NCBI GenBank assembly: GCA_035656635.1
Contig: DASRSD010000107.1
Span: 1-57,756 of the forward strand
From: Pirellulales bacterium
Lineage (GTDB): Bacteria; Planctomycetota; Planctomycetia; Pirellulales; JADZDJ01
Direction of reading: 5' to 3'
Length of the DNA: 57,756 bases
The notes beneath the pieces were generated by a model. It had not been told where the DNA came from. It was given only the letters and a program-made list of their open reading frames with translations, and searched no databases. Position 1 is the stretch's first letter, and every line of letters starts with the position of its first letter. A program made the translations under genes and the position numbers. Below are positions 9,481-18,618 of this stretch, in pieces.

Positions 9481-10443
9481 TCAATAGCTCTGATTGCTCT
9501 TACCGATCAATCCCAGCCCACTGAGTAGCTGCGCAATCTTTCGTTCGATCTCCGGTCTTTCACACTGCTGCGTTTCGCTGAGAGGCTGTCGGCCCTGGCC
9601 TAGCTTAAATCCCCGCAATTGCACGCCAATGCGAAATCCGCCAGGAAAATCGGCCGCATTCACGAGAGCATCAAATAACTCCACTAAACGTAATTGCAGT
9701 GACCGGGCTGCATCAATTTGACCGGACTTCACTAAATCGTAAATCTTGCGAGTCACTTCCGGCGCTACGCCGCTGGTGGCATTTGTTCCTCCTTGGCAAC
9801 CCATCATCAACATCGGCGCTAGCGCCGCTTCCCAGCCCGACAAAAACACAAAATCTGGCCGTGCTGGTTGCACTGCTGCCATCATGCGTAGCATTCCAGC
9901 CATGTCGCCCGAAGAATCTTTGATCCCTACAATGCGCGGGAACTCCGCCAGCCGTTGCAATGTAAGCACGTCAATTGGGCTGGCGAACATCGGAATGTTG
10001 TACAACGTGATGTCGATCGGCGTCTGCCGAGCAATCTCGCGGAAATAAGCATATACCGATTCCGCACTCAACTTGTAGTAATATGGCGCGACGATGGCCA
10101 CGGCCCGCGCGCCGTATTGCAAATAAGTTTCGCAAGCGTGTATCGTTTCCCGCACATTAGCTTCCGCCGCGCCGGCCAGCACTATCGCTTTGCCTCGAGC
10201 TTGTTCGCACACGATTTGGACAATTCGCCGTCGCTCTCCCGGCGTGAACCGTGTGAATTCGCCGGTCGATCCGTTCGGGTACAGCCCATGCGCGCCGTGT
10301 TCAACCAGCCAATCAACGTACCGCCGCAGCTCCGCTTCGTTGATTTCGCCCGCATCGTCCAGTGGAACCATATTCGGCACAAACATGCCTTCGATCTTTT
10401 GGGGCTCGGCGTGTTTCGGCGTGACGCTAGTTGATGACATCAT
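9481..10443 (-). CDS. Dihydrodipicolinate synthase / N-acetylneuraminate lyase family aldolase
   Basis: A 320-residue class I aldolase-fold protein. The substrate-carboxylate motif is PNGSTGEF (58-63 region), the catalytic tyrosine is Y148 in LYNIP, and the Schiff-base lysine is K175 in GIKDSSGD. The family includes DapA, NanA and several sugar-acid aldolases. Sequence alone does not tell which: the neighbours are not lysine or sialic-acid genes, so DapA should not be assumed. The start overlaps the stop of the upstream pseudouridine synthase gene (ATGA arrangement), with GGAG six bases before the ATG, implying translational coupling. The N-terminal 18 residues before [10 protein letters not shown] are extra compared with minimal family members. 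Confidence 0.88.
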   Translation of the reverse strand: MMSSTSVTPKHAEPQKIEGMFVPNMVPLDDAGEINEAELRRYVDWLVEHGAHGLYPNGSTGEFTRFTPGERRRIVQIVCEQARGKAIVLAGAAEANVRETIHACETYLQYGARAVAIVAPYYYKLSAESVYAYFREIARQTPIDITLYNIPMFASPIDVLTLQRLAEFPRIVGIKDSSGDMAGMLRMMAAVQPARPDFVFLSGWEAALAPMLMMGCQGGTNATSGVAPEVTRKIYDLVKSGQIDAARSLQLRLVELFDALVNAADFPGGFRIGVQLRGFKLGQGRQPLSETQQCERPEIERKIAQLLSGLGLIGKSNQSY

Positions 10444-11213
10444 CGAATCTCCGCTTCCGGCTTAACAAAACCTGCGACTTCAGCTATGATTCCCAGCCCG
10501 TGCCAGGCATTGCCCACCGGCGCAACGAACGTTAGCTGCTCCTGCGTGACCGCTTGGGCAAACGACAACTGCCGAGCGTGCAACGCAATGGCCTGTAGGC
10601 GTAGATCTTCATATTGCAGGCCAAATGCAAGGCGGCTACCGTATTGAGCATCTCCTAGCACCGGATGTCCACGGCTGGCTGTTTGCACCCGCAGTTGATG
10701 CATGCGACCAGTTTTCAGTTCAATTTCCAGCCACGAACCATGTGGCGTGTTACCCAGCGTGCGGTAGTGCAATACCGCCCGTTGTCCCTCCGGGTGGTTT
10801 TCCTCTACGACTTCCACGCGCGCCTCGCCCGGAATTTTTCGGAGCCAATCGATCCACGTTCCCGCGGCTGGTTCCACAATTCCCTCCACGGCCGCCCAAT
10901 AAAGCTTTTTGACCGATCGCTGTTCGAACTGCTTGGAAATTTTCCGCGCCCCTTTTTTGGTTTTCGCCATCACAATCACGCCCGACACTGGCCGATCTAG
11001 CCGATGTGGCACTCCCAAATAAACGGTCGGCGCTTGACCGCTTGGGTCGCATTGCCAGTACACCATATCGGCATTAACGCGTGCCTGGAGAAGAGTCCGC
11101 ACCTGCAGTTCGAGCGAATCAATGCCGCGCGGCGCTTGCGTCGACAGTCCTGGTAACTTGTTGACCACCAGGCAATGATCGTCCTCAAACAGAATATCTA
11201 GTTCCGGCAACAT
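10440..11213 (-). CDS. RluA-family RNA pseudouridine synthase
   Basis: A 257-residue enzyme that isomerises uridine to pseudouridine in RNA; the target (rRNA or tRNA) cannot be read from sequence. The catalytic aspartate is D73 in [10 protein letters not shown], the family motif II in the form where RPVSG replaces the more common RDTSG. Other family marks are [16 protein letters not shown] near the N-terminus and [13 protein letters not shown] followed by [10 protein letters not shown]. No S4 domain precedes it, so it is not of the RluB/RluC/RluD-with-S4 layout. It is the first gene of a two-gene minus-strand unit with the aldolase, and starts about 30 bases after the terminator of the oxidoreductase gene. 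Confidence 0.9.
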   Translation of the reverse strand: MLPELDILFEDDHCLVVNKLPGLSTQAPRGIDSLELQVRTLLQARVNADMVYWQCDPSGQAPTVYLGVPHRLDRPVSGVIVMAKTKKGARKISKQFEQRSVKKLYWAAVEGIVEPAAGTWIDWLRKIPGEARVEVVEENHPEGQRAVLHYRTLGNTPHGSWLEIELKTGRMHQLRVQTASRGHPVLGDAQYGSRLAFGLQYEDLRLQAIALHARQLSFAQAVTQEQLTFVAPVGNAWHGLGIIAEVAGFVKPEAEIR

Positions 11214-11240
11214 GAATTACATTATCATCTGCGCGGCATC

Positions 11241-11276
11241 AAATAAAAAAGCCCACGGATTGTAATCTGTGGGCTT
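11241..11276 (-). terminator. Rho-independent terminator of the Gfo/Idh/MocA gene
   Basis: On the minus strand a stem of 13 pairs (arms 11276-11264 and 11261-11249, one G-T pair) is followed directly by TTTTTTATTT. It lies 47 bases after the stop of the oxidoreductase gene and just before the pseudouridine synthase start, so it separates the two transcripts. This is the clearest one-directional terminator in the window. Confidence 0.9.
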
Positions 11277-11322
11277 GAGTGTTTGCACTAGATGTACACG
11301 CGACTGACTAAACCAGCCAATT

Positions 11323-12840
11323 TCACACTTGCCCGGCCGCCGGTACTACAAAGGGAGCGCGGTAATCGCGGGTCCGCATTTGGTTGGCCTTGTCGTTGCC
11401 GACGAATTCCATAGTTTGCGGATTCATTTTCAGGAAATTACCGCATTGGAACATGGTTTTGTCGTCGATCGTCACGCCGTTTTCTTTCAAGTGTTCGACC
11501 ACCCGATCCAGCGTGTCCTGAACGTTATCGTTCGATTTGACCGCCTTGAGCCGGTTGATGACTTCATCCTTCGCAACCTTTTCCCCCAGCCGATAACTGG
11601 TATTGCCCATGTGGACTAGGCAGGCGCTAAGCACGCCCTCTTCCACATCGCAGTGCAGGTCATCCTTGTTGCGGCTATGCACGGCCTTGATGAAGTTGAC
11701 ATGGTGCTGCGGATAGCTTCCGCCGCTGAAGGCCTTAATTTCCTTGCCGTCTTTGTCGAAGGCTTTGCCGTTGGTGTAGCTGGTCATGGCCACGTACCCA
11801 TCGGTGCCTTCGAAAATAATGCCGATGTCAACTCCCTTCAGCGGCTTGAACTTTACGTTTGTCAGGCCGCGCGTCTCGAATTCCAACGTCTTTGGCCCGA
11901 AATCCAACAAAACGTTAATCGTGTTGGGTGTTTCGCCGGCGTCGATATACCCAAAGCGGCCACCATAAGCAATGACCCCATTGGCGATTTGATTTACTCC
12001 CAACCCCCACCGGGCGACATCCATTTCGTGAATGCCCTGGTTGCCCATGTCGCCATTGCCATAATCCCAGAACCAATGCCAGTTGTAGTGCACAGGTCCC
12101 TTTTCGGCGGTGTAATAGCGCGATTTTTCACGATAGGGTGCAGGGCCCGTCCACAAGTTGTAATCGATATTCTTGGGCACGTCGTGCTCGCCGGCGGGGC
12201 CTATGGACATGCGCGATTTATAGCAAATGCCGCGGGCCAAATTTACGTCTCCAATTTTGCCCGCTTTGATGAAGTTGATGGCGTCAATCGTGCCGGTCAT
12301 CGATCGGCTTTGCGTGCCGATTTGGCAAATGCGGTTGTGCTTGCGGGCCGTTTCAATCATCCGCTGGCCTTCCGAAATGTTGTAGGCGGCGGGCTTTTCC
12401 GTGTAGACATCTTTGCCAGCCTGCATTGCCCAAATGGCCAGTAGTGCATGCCAGTGGTTGGGGACTGCGGCGGAAACACAGTCAATATCTTTATTGTCGA
12501 AAGCTTCGCGGCAATCTTTGTAGTATTTGGGCCGTGTGCCGCCAGTCTTCTTGGCAATTTCATCACAACGCTTGTTTCCAACACTTTCGTCGACGTCGCA
12601 AATGGCGACGATATCGGCCTGGCCTTTATTGGCTTCGTCTAGCAAGTTCTTAATATGCGAATCGCCTTGGCCGTTCACGCCGCAAATGACAAACCGCAGT
12701 TTTTCGTTCGGGCCTTTTTCGGTGATGGAAGTAGATGTATTTTCGGCCGCCAGCAATTTGCCGATGGGTCCGGCCGCGCCAGCAGCCGCTGCGGCAATCA
12801 ACGAATCGTGAAAGAACTGACGTCGAGTAAGTTCCGACAT
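11323..12840 (-). CDS. Tat-exported Gfo/Idh/MocA family oxidoreductase
   Basis: A 505-residue NAD(P)-dependent oxidoreductase. The N-terminus has a twin-arginine signal (TRRQFF, then an Ala-rich hydrophobic run to about residue 31). The Rossmann segment is at about 47-60 (FVICGVNGQGDSH), and the family motif carrying the catalytic lysine is TEKPA, near residue 150. The C-terminal domain has the WHWFWDYGNGDMGNQGIHEMD stretch typical of the large planctomycete paralogue group acting on sugars or sugar derivatives; the substrate is unknown. GGAAGGAG lies eleven bases before the ATG. The gene ends with its own terminator at 11241-11276, so it is probably monocistronic. Confidence 0.9.
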   Translation of the reverse strand: MSELTRRQFFHDSLIAAAAAGAAGPIGKLLAAENTSTSITEKGPNEKLRFVICGVNGQGDSHIKNLLDEANKGQADIVAICDVDESVGNKRCDEIAKKTGGTRPKYYKDCREAFDNKDIDCVSAAVPNHWHALLAIWAMQAGKDVYTEKPAAYNISEGQRMIETARKHNRICQIGTQSRSMTGTIDAINFIKAGKIGDVNLARGICYKSRMSIGPAGEHDVPKNIDYNLWTGPAPYREKSRYYTAEKGPVHYNWHWFWDYGNGDMGNQGIHEMDVARWGLGVNQIANGVIAYGGRFGYIDAGETPNTINVLLDFGPKTLEFETRGLTNVKFKPLKGVDIGIIFEGTDGYVAMTSYTNGKAFDKDGKEIKAFSGGSYPQHHVNFIKAVHSRNKDDLHCDVEEGVLSACLVHMGNTSYRLGEKVAKDEVINRLKAVKSNDNVQDTLDRVVEHLKENGVTIDDKTMFQCGNFLKMNPQTMEFVGNDKANQMRTRDYRAPFVVPAAGQV

Positions 12841-13003
12841 AGCCGAGTGCTCCTTCCAAAATATTAATACGCTGTGACTCGCGTTCCCCCACGCAAGCGA
12901 TAAATAAACGCCGCAGCCTGTGAGCTTGTAGCATAACTTGTATGGGCACGATTGGCTACTATTTGCGCAAAAACGTAGTGATCCTCGATCTTGGCAATGG
13001 GAT

Positions 13004-13018
13004 GCCCGGTGGCCGGGC
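13004..13018. repeat. Small GC hairpin downstream of the SDR gene
   Basis: GCCCGG and CCGGGC pair around a three-base TGG loop. It lies in the 200-base gap between the oxidoreductase start and the SDR stop, beside a short direct repeat (GGCCCCTAGGCCCCCTAG). There is no T-run in either direction, so it is a weak terminator candidate for the minus-strand hflX-SDR unit at best. Confidence 0.3.
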
Positions 13019-13043
13019 TGAGGCCCCTAGGCCCCCTAGAATT

Positions 13044-13835
13044 TTAGGCAAACCGCTTGAGAATGCGGTCGAACAGTTGGGGGACCCAATAAGCGCCCCG
13101 CACGAACCAGCGTGCCCTAAAACCGGGGATAATTTCCCGCTTGCCGTGCGCCATGCCGCGCACAATAGCCCGGGCCGTAACATCGGCCGTTAATGCTCCC
13201 TTCAACGACCAAGGCACTTCGCCTTGTTTGCCGACGAGGTTATTCCAGAATTCCGTGGCGGTTGAACCCGGACTTACCAGAAGAACATCGATTCCGAGCG
13301 GGGCTAACTCAATCCGCAATGCCTCGCTCCAGCCGCGCAAAGCAAATTTGCTGGCACAATAATCGCTATTTTGCGGCGTAGCCCGATGGCCGAGGATGGA
13401 ACCAATGTTGACGACAATCGGTTGCCGTCCCGATTTCAGCAGCGGCAACGCCTCGCGAGTAAGCTCGACGGCTGCAAAGAAATTGGTTTCAAACACTTGC
13501 CGAGTGAATTGTGGATCGCCTGTGGCAAACCGCGCCAAGGTGCCGACGCCGGCGTTGTTCACCAGAATGTCCAACCCGCCAAATTTTTCCTGCATCGCCG
13601 CCAAGGCTGTAGTTCGCACCGCCGGATCAGTAACATCGCCCACCACAAATTCCGCTCTACCAACGCCGTTGCTCAGTTGTGAAATTTCTTGCGACACTTC
13701 GCGCAGCTTTTCTTCGCGACGAGCCAACAGCATCACGTTGGCGCCATGCCGTGCCAATTCCAAAGCAATCGCCCGCCCCAAACCACCTGATGCTCCGGTA
13801 ACAAGTGCTCGAGCGCCAGAGATGGAACGGTGCAT
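13044..13835 (-). CDS. Short-chain dehydrogenase/reductase (SDR)
   Basis: A 263-residue classical SDR. The cofactor motif TGASGGLG is at 13-20, NNAG at 93-96, the catalytic set N118, S146, Y159 and K163 (YCASK), and the PGS(T) motif follows. R39 and R40 after the second strand (LLARREEK) favour NADP(H), as inference. The last 30 residues are hydrophobic and aromatic and may touch the membrane. The substrate is unknown. It starts 22 bases after the stop of hflX and is likely cotranscribed with it; no functional link between the two is known to me. Confidence 0.9.
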   Translation of the reverse strand: MHRSISGARALVTGASGGLGRAIALELARHGANVMLLARREEKLREVSQEISQLSNGVGRAEFVVGDVTDPAVRTTALAAMQEKFGGLDILVNNAGVGTLARFATGDPQFTRQVFETNFFAAVELTREALPLLKSGRQPIVVNIGSILGHRATPQNSDYCASKFALRGWSEALRIELAPLGIDVLLVSPGSTATEFWNNLVGKQGEVPWSLKGALTADVTARAIVRGMAHGKREIIPGFRARWFVRGAYWVPQLFDRILKRFA

Positions 13836-13857
13836 GGCGGAGCAAATCGAAAGGCGT

Positions 13858-15234
13858 TTAGCCGCGAGCCGAATGGGGAGGGCTGTGGCCGGAGGTGTGA
13901 TTTAAATCGCCATTTCCGCCGACAATCGCATTCACGACGGCCTTTCCATTTCCATTCTTGTGCGGCCGAATTACCGCCGTGTCGTCATGCAGCCGACCCA
14001 AGTGACGTTGCGAAATGCGGCAGTGAACGACAACCCGCGAGTCGTTGTATCGTTGCGATAACACTTCGCCGTAAGCGGCTAAATACGCGAGGAGCTTTCC
14101 GTTCTCCACGCCGGTTTCCACATCGATATCGACGAATTCCCGGCTGAGCGATTGGCTAACGATCTCGGCCAAGCGGTCCAATCCAATCCTCCGTCTTGCG
14201 CTAATTGGTACCGCATTGGGATACCGGCTTAACAACATTTCCACTTGACCACGATCGGTGGCCGCATCGATTTTATTCAGCACCAAAATCGTGTCTTTCG
14301 CATGAATGCCCAACTCTTCTAGTACGCCATACACGGCGGTGATTTGTACGCGAGCCATGGGGCTACTGGCGTCAGCCACGTGTAATAACAAATCGGCCTG
14401 CCGCGCTTCTTCCAGCGTGGCTTTGAAGCTGGCGATCAAATGGTGGGGCAAATCGCGAATGAACCCCACGGTGTCGCTCAACAACACTGGGCCCCAGCCG
14501 GGTAATTGCCAGCGCTTGGTGCGCGTGTCGAGCGTTGCAAACAGCTTGTTGACGGCCAGCACGTTGGCTTCGGTCAATGCGTTCATCAGCGTGCTTTTGC
14601 CGGCATTCGTGTAACCGACCAGCGAAACCGTCATGCGATCAACCCGTGCCGCCACCTGCCGTTCTTTGCGGCGATGGATGGTCTGCAGTTCGGCGCTCAG
14701 ATCGTGAACACGTTTTTCCACCAGCCGGCGGTCCACTTCCAATTGCTTTTCGCCAGGACCGCGCATGCCGATGCCGCCTTTGATTCGCTCCAAATGCGTC
14801 CACAATCGCTTCAATCGTGGCAACGAATATTGCAATTGCGCCAACTCCACGGCCAAGCGGGCTTCATACGTTTGAGCGCGGCCGGCGAAAATATCCAGAA
14901 TTAGTTCCGTCCGATCCAGCACTTTCAGCCCGATAATTTGCTCCAGATTGCGCGTTTGACTAGGAGCTAAATCGTTATCGAAAATAACCACATCGGCATC
15001 GGCTGCGGCAGCCAGCCGCTGAAGTTCGTCAACCTTTCCCCGGCCCAAGTAAGTGGTTACATTCGGGGCCTCCCGCCGCTGCGTGAGTGTGCCAATCACG
15101 CGGGCTCCAGCCGTCATGGCGAGCCCTTCCAGTTCTTCCAACGGGTGTTCCTCGGTTGAGCGCCCATTCATTAAGACGCCGACGAGAAACGCTGCCTCGC
15201 TGGCAACGCTGTCCGTGCGAGTTAGTTCAATCAC
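13858..15234 (-). CDS. hflX: Ribosome-associated GTPase HflX
   Basis: A 458-residue GTPase that acts on 50S subunits and helps split stalled ribosomes. The N-terminal HflX domain contains YLGRGKVDEL and NDLAPSQTRNLE; the signature GGIGMRGPGEKQLE is at 153-166, followed by a coiled segment. The GTPase domain has the P-loop GYTNAGKS at 207-214, the DTVGF switch and NKID. The first 25 residues are slightly different from the usual start, but no better one was found. It heads a likely unit with the SDR gene, and rsgA, another ribosome-linked GTPase, lies 300 bases upstream on the same strand. Confidence 0.95.
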   Translation of the reverse strand: MIELTRTDSVASEAAFLVGVLMNGRSTEEHPLEELEGLAMTAGARVIGTLTQRREAPNVTTYLGRGKVDELQRLAAAADADVVIFDNDLAPSQTRNLEQIIGLKVLDRTELILDIFAGRAQTYEARLAVELAQLQYSLPRLKRLWTHLERIKGGIGMRGPGEKQLEVDRRLVEKRVHDLSAELQTIHRRKERQVAARVDRMTVSLVGYTNAGKSTLMNALTEANVLAVNKLFATLDTRTKRWQLPGWGPVLLSDTVGFIRDLPHHLIASFKATLEEARQADLLLHVADASSPMARVQITAVYGVLEELGIHAKDTILVLNKIDAATDRGQVEMLLSRYPNAVPISARRRIGLDRLAEIVSQSLSREFVDIDVETGVENGKLLAYLAAYGEVLSQRYNDSRVVVHCRISQRHLGRLHDDTAVIRPHKNGNGKAVVNAIVGGNGDLNHTSGHSPPHSARG

Positions 15235-15530
15235 GCTTTGATTTGCCTCCAGGGTAAGATCGGAATCAAACCGCGAGGCAATCGCCTACTTGCACGAGAT
15301 GAGGTGGATTTCGATCTTTGCATCGAGCCTCGCAGGAATAGTTTTAGGACAACATTTTCCGTCCAGGGTTCGGCAGGCGGGTGCTGTTGCCAGATCGCCT
15401 ACCTCCTATTTATTTTAATCGGTTCGTTGGGCTGACAAGCCGCATTATATCGAGCCGACAACGAATTTTGGTCAAGAATTTTGAATAAAAGAAGCGATCT
15501 CGGCAATGATTTTATACCCCTGGGGGCAAT

Positions 15531-16703
15531 CTAAGTGCTTTCATCTCCCTCAAACAGCAAGCAATAACTTTCATATCGCCGGACATCGAGCCATCCGTCG
15601 GCAACGGCATTTTTCACTGCACAATCGGCCTCGTGGCGATGCGTGCAATTGGGAAATTTGCAGTGGTTAATAAAGGGCCGCAGATCGCGGAAATAACCCG
15701 CCACTTCTGCGGGAATGACATCCCACAACTGAAATTGACGTATCCCAGGAGTATCGACCACATAGCCGGTACTGCCTGCCAGCCGCAGCAGTTGCGCGGC
15801 AGTGGTGGTGTGCTTGCCTTTTTGCGTTTCGGCACTCACGGCTGCCACACGCAAGTCCAAGCCGGGCTCAATCGCATTGAGTAGGGATGTTTTCCCTACC
15901 CCGCTTTGACCAACCACAACGCTGAACTTTCCGTCCAGTTCTTCCCGGAGTTGTTCGATGCCCAAGCTTTGTGTGGCCGAAACCATTAGCACCTGATATC
16001 CCATTCGACTGTAGACACCAATCAACGGTTGCAGAGAAGCCAGCTCAACCAGGTCGATTTTGTTAATGCACACCACCGGCCGGAATTTTCCTTTTTCCGC
16101 ACAGATTAGAAAGCGATCGATCAACCCCGGCTTCATCCGTGGTTCGGCAGCACTGGTAACGATGAGCATTTGATCCACGTTCGTGGCGATCACGTGCTGT
16201 TTGCCGCGCACGGTCCGACTAAGCAAAGTCCGGCGGGGCTCAATTCGTTCGATGTTTCCGTCAGGCATTGTGCCTTCGGGTGCGGCGGCGCCCGATTTCG
16301 ACAAATCTGCAGGACAAAATAGTACCCGGTCGCCGGCAGCGATCACGTGCCGCTGGTCGGTCGATAGAGTTCTCAGCAGCCGGCGGGTGGTACAACGGAA
16401 ATAGGTGCCGTCTTCCGCCTCCACCATGCTCAGCAGGCCATGCACACTAAGAACACGGCCCGGCCGACAAGTTGCCAAATCGATTTCCGGATGCACGGTA
16501 AAGCCAGCGGTTTCTTCCTCGGCTTTTGAACCGACGACCGTACGCTTTCGGGAAAGCTCTCCCTTGCCGCTGATTCGTTCCTCGTGTGGCTCGTCGAGCT
16601 GGTCGTCGTAATCTTCGCGCTCGAAGCGGCGAGTTAAATCCGTGGAGCGCTGGCGAGGTGTGCGATTTTTCCGAAAATCAGCGCGGATTTTACGTTTAGA
16701 CAT
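15531..16703 (-). CDS. rsgA: Ribosome biogenesis GTPase RsgA
   Basis: A circularly permuted GTPase of 390 residues that acts in 30S maturation. The motifs occur in the permuted order: G4 NKIDL at 214-218, G1 GQSGVGKT at 265-272, G3 DTPG at 317-320. The C-terminal zinc site is C348, C353, H355 and C361. An OB-fold region precedes the GTPase domain, and the first 70 residues are basic then acidic and longer than in E. coli. The ATG at 16703 has no Shine-Dalgarno: the upstream bases belong to a long palindrome beginning two or three bases before the start codon. The next gene, hflX, follows after about 300 bases. Confidence 0.95.
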   Translation of the reverse strand: MSKRKIRADFRKNRTPRQRSTDLTRRFEREDYDDQLDEPHEERISGKGELSRKRTVVGSKAEEETAGFTVHPEIDLATCRPGRVLSVHGLLSMVEAEDGTYFRCTTRRLLRTLSTDQRHVIAAGDRVLFCPADLSKSGAAAPEGTMPDGNIERIEPRRTLLSRTVRGKQHVIATNVDQMLIVTSAAEPRMKPGLIDRFLICAEKGKFRPVVCINKIDLVELASLQPLIGVYSRMGYQVLMVSATQSLGIEQLREELDGKFSVVVGQSGVGKTSLLNAIEPGLDLRVAAVSAETQKGKHTTTAAQLLRLAGSTGYVVDTPGIRQFQLWDVIPAEVAGYFRDLRPFINHCKFPNCTHRHEADCAVKNAVADGWLDVRRYESYCLLFEGDEST

Positions 16704-16704
16704 G

Positions 16705-16796
16705 CAAAGCGATTAGCGGTTGGCAATCAGCAATTAGCCGGCAAGATATTATAGCGTTTGCTGGTTAGTCGCTGATTGCTAGCGGCTAACTGCTTT
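16705..16796. repeat. Long imperfect palindrome abutting the rsgA start codon
   Basis: Two arms of about 39 bases (16706-16744 and 16757-16796) surround a 12-base AT-rich loop. The outer AAAGC/GCTTT, the middle GCAATCAGC/GCTGATTGC and the inner CCGGCAA/TTGCTGG segments pair, with scattered G-T or single mismatches. The element fills nearly the whole gap between the FHA gene and rsgA. On the minus strand it would place a strong hairpin where the rsgA ribosome-binding site should be, and just after the FHA stop codon. Confidence 0.85.
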
Positions 16797-16797
16797 C

Positions 16798-17271
16798 TCA
16801 CACCGGCTTGTTCTTGTCTTTGATTTGGCCCGCCGCATTGTTCATCACGTCGAATCGCTTATGCTCGTCTTCGTGCGAACGAATGGGGGTTTTAGCCAGT
16901 CCGGCCCGTTCCAACAACGATTTGCCGAAAATTTGCTGTGGGAGGTTGAAATCTTCCGCCGGCGGAGGGCCTTTGGCCCCCAATTCAACTGGTGAGTATT
17001 TGATTTCGTACTCGTGCTTGGCGATGGAAACTTTGTCGCCGGGGTCCAGTCGCTTTTCTTGATAGCGAGTGCCATTGACCTTGATGCCATTGCGGCTACC
17101 CAAATCTTTCACGTACCAATAACCATCGATCAAATTTAGCTGGCAATGATGGGCCGAAACATTGGGAAACCGCAGCACAATGTCGCAGCTTTCCCGCCGG
17201 CCAATCATTAGTTCGGCCTTAGCTAATGTTATGTCATCGCCGCCGCCGACGGGAATCAATTCTCCAAGCAT
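16798..17271 (-). CDS. FHA domain protein
   Basis: A 157-residue cytoplasmic protein. A forkhead-associated domain, which binds phosphothreonine peptides, covers about residues 1-95: GRRESCDIVL (conserved GR), VSAHHCQL (the S-x-x-H motif) and DLGSRNGIKVNG (the N-G motif). The C-terminal 60 residues are Pro/Lys-rich and have no recognised domain. Planctomycetes pair such proteins with Ser/Thr kinases; a kinase gene lies at 43.5 kb, but nothing in the sequence links the two. It stops one or two bases from the palindrome preceding rsgA. Confidence 0.9.
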   Translation of the reverse strand: MLGELIPVGGGDDITLAKAELMIGRRESCDIVLRFPNVSAHHCQLNLIDGYWYVKDLGSRNGIKVNGTRYQEKRLDPGDKVSIAKHEYEIKYSPVELGAKGPPPAEDFNLPQQIFGKSLLERAGLAKTPIRSHEDEHKRFDVMNNAAGQIKDKNKPV

Positions 17272-17438
17272 GAAAACCTCTTGAATAAACCGGGATCGGC
17301 CCCTGTGCTTGATCCCTGTTTCTGGTACTCGGTAGGATACACCATGGTGATCTGGGACGCCTTGCCTAAAACTGTCGAACGACGCTGGGTTGGGCTTCCT
17401 TTGAATTTATTCACGCCTACCCGCAGCGGTCAACTGAA

Positions 17439-18488
17439 ATGACGCTAGTCGACCCCAAAAAATTATCCAATTCGGTGCTGACATCGACTGCAAAGAGCGT
17501 GCCTGCAGAGGCTTGCGACGCTTCCTCCTCAACGATACAACCGGCATGGCGGCAAAGCGGCCTGAGGTACAACGCCTACAGTTACTTTCTTAAACAGAAA
17601 TTTGGCGGGCGGGTGCAAAAAGTTAGCATCGATGCGGGTTTTACCTGCCCTAATGTCGATGGCACCGTGGCCCGGGGAGGCTGCACATTTTGCGATAATC
17701 GCAGTTTCAGCCCGAGTCGCCGGTCGCCGCGGATGTCGCCTCGCGATGTCCAGGGGCAAATCAGCGAGGGAATTCGGCGCCTGCGGTGGCGGTACGATGT
17801 CGATCGCTTCATCGCTTATTTTCAGCCGGCAACGAATACCTATGCCCCGGTGGAAGAGTTGCGGCCCCTGTATGAAGCGGCCCTGGAGCATCCGCTTGTC
17901 GTCGGCATGGCCATTGGCACTCGGCCAGATTGTGTCCCCGACGCTGTTTTAGAATTGCTCCAGGAGATTGCCACCCGCACGTATTTGTCAGTCGAATATG
18001 GCTTGCAAACCATTCATAACCGGTCATTGGACTGGATGAACCGCGGGCATCATTATGACGCGTTTTTGGATGCCATCGAACGCAGCCGTGGCCGCGGGTT
18101 CGAAATCTGCGCCCACCTCATTCTCGGCCTGCCGGGCGAATCGCACGATGACATGTTGGCCACAGCCCGCGAAGTGGCACGGCTACGGTTGGATTCCATT
18201 AAGTTGCACAATCTGTATGCGGTGAAAAATACGCCGCTGGCTGAACAAGTAGGGCGGGGAGAGGTTCGATTATTGGAACGCAATGAATACATTCAAATTC
18301 TCGTTGATGTTCTAGAAGTGCTGCCTCCGGAAATGATTGTGGAACGCATTAGCGGCGACGCGCCACCCGACTATTTCATCGGTCCCGCATGGTGCTTGGA
18401 TAAATCGCTTCTGCGCACGGCGCTCGATGCCGAACTCGCCCGTCGCCACTCTTGGCAGGGAAAGCTTCACTGCGCGGTAAGCCGGTAG
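17439..18488 (+). CDS. Radical SAM protein, TIGR01212/YhcC type
   Basis: A 349-residue radical S-adenosylmethionine protein. The iron-sulfur cysteines are C70, C82 and C85 in the unusual CX11CX2C spacing (FTCPN...GGCTFC) that marks the TIGR01212/YhcC group, unlike the usual CX3CX2C. Further family marks are YFQPATNTYAP, GTRPDC, EYGLQTIH and HLILGLPGE. The reaction of this group is not established. The first 40 residues are a non-conserved extension before LRYNAYSYFL. It is divergent from the FHA gene and stands alone before the lipoprotein pair. Confidence 0.9.
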   Translation: MTLVDPKKLSNSVLTSTAKSVPAEACDASSSTIQPAWRQSGLRYNAYSYFLKQKFGGRVQKVSIDAGFTCPNVDGTVARGGCTFCDNRSFSPSRRSPRMSPRDVQGQISEGIRRLRWRYDVDRFIAYFQPATNTYAPVEELRPLYEAALEHPLVVGMAIGTRPDCVPDAVLELLQEIATRTYLSVEYGLQTIHNRSLDWMNRGHHYDAFLDAIERSRGRGFEICAHLILGLPGESHDDMLATAREVARLRLDSIKLHNLYAVKNTPLAEQVGRGEVRLLERNEYIQILVDVLEVLPPEMIVERISGDAPPDYFIGPAWCLDKSLLRTALDAELARRHSWQGKLHCAVSR

Positions 18489-18618
18489 CTGGATTCATTC
18501 TGTTTACAAGGCCAAATGCTCTACTTGACGAGATGCTTGCCAGCGGCGACAGTGTTATTCCCGCGGCCGATAAATTCACTTAGGTCTGACAACATTTCGA
18601 ATTGATTGAAGGTTGAGC

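Noticed and set aside
9481-10443. Calling the aldolase dapA
   Set aside because: Catalytic residues are shared by the whole family and no lysine-pathway genes are near.
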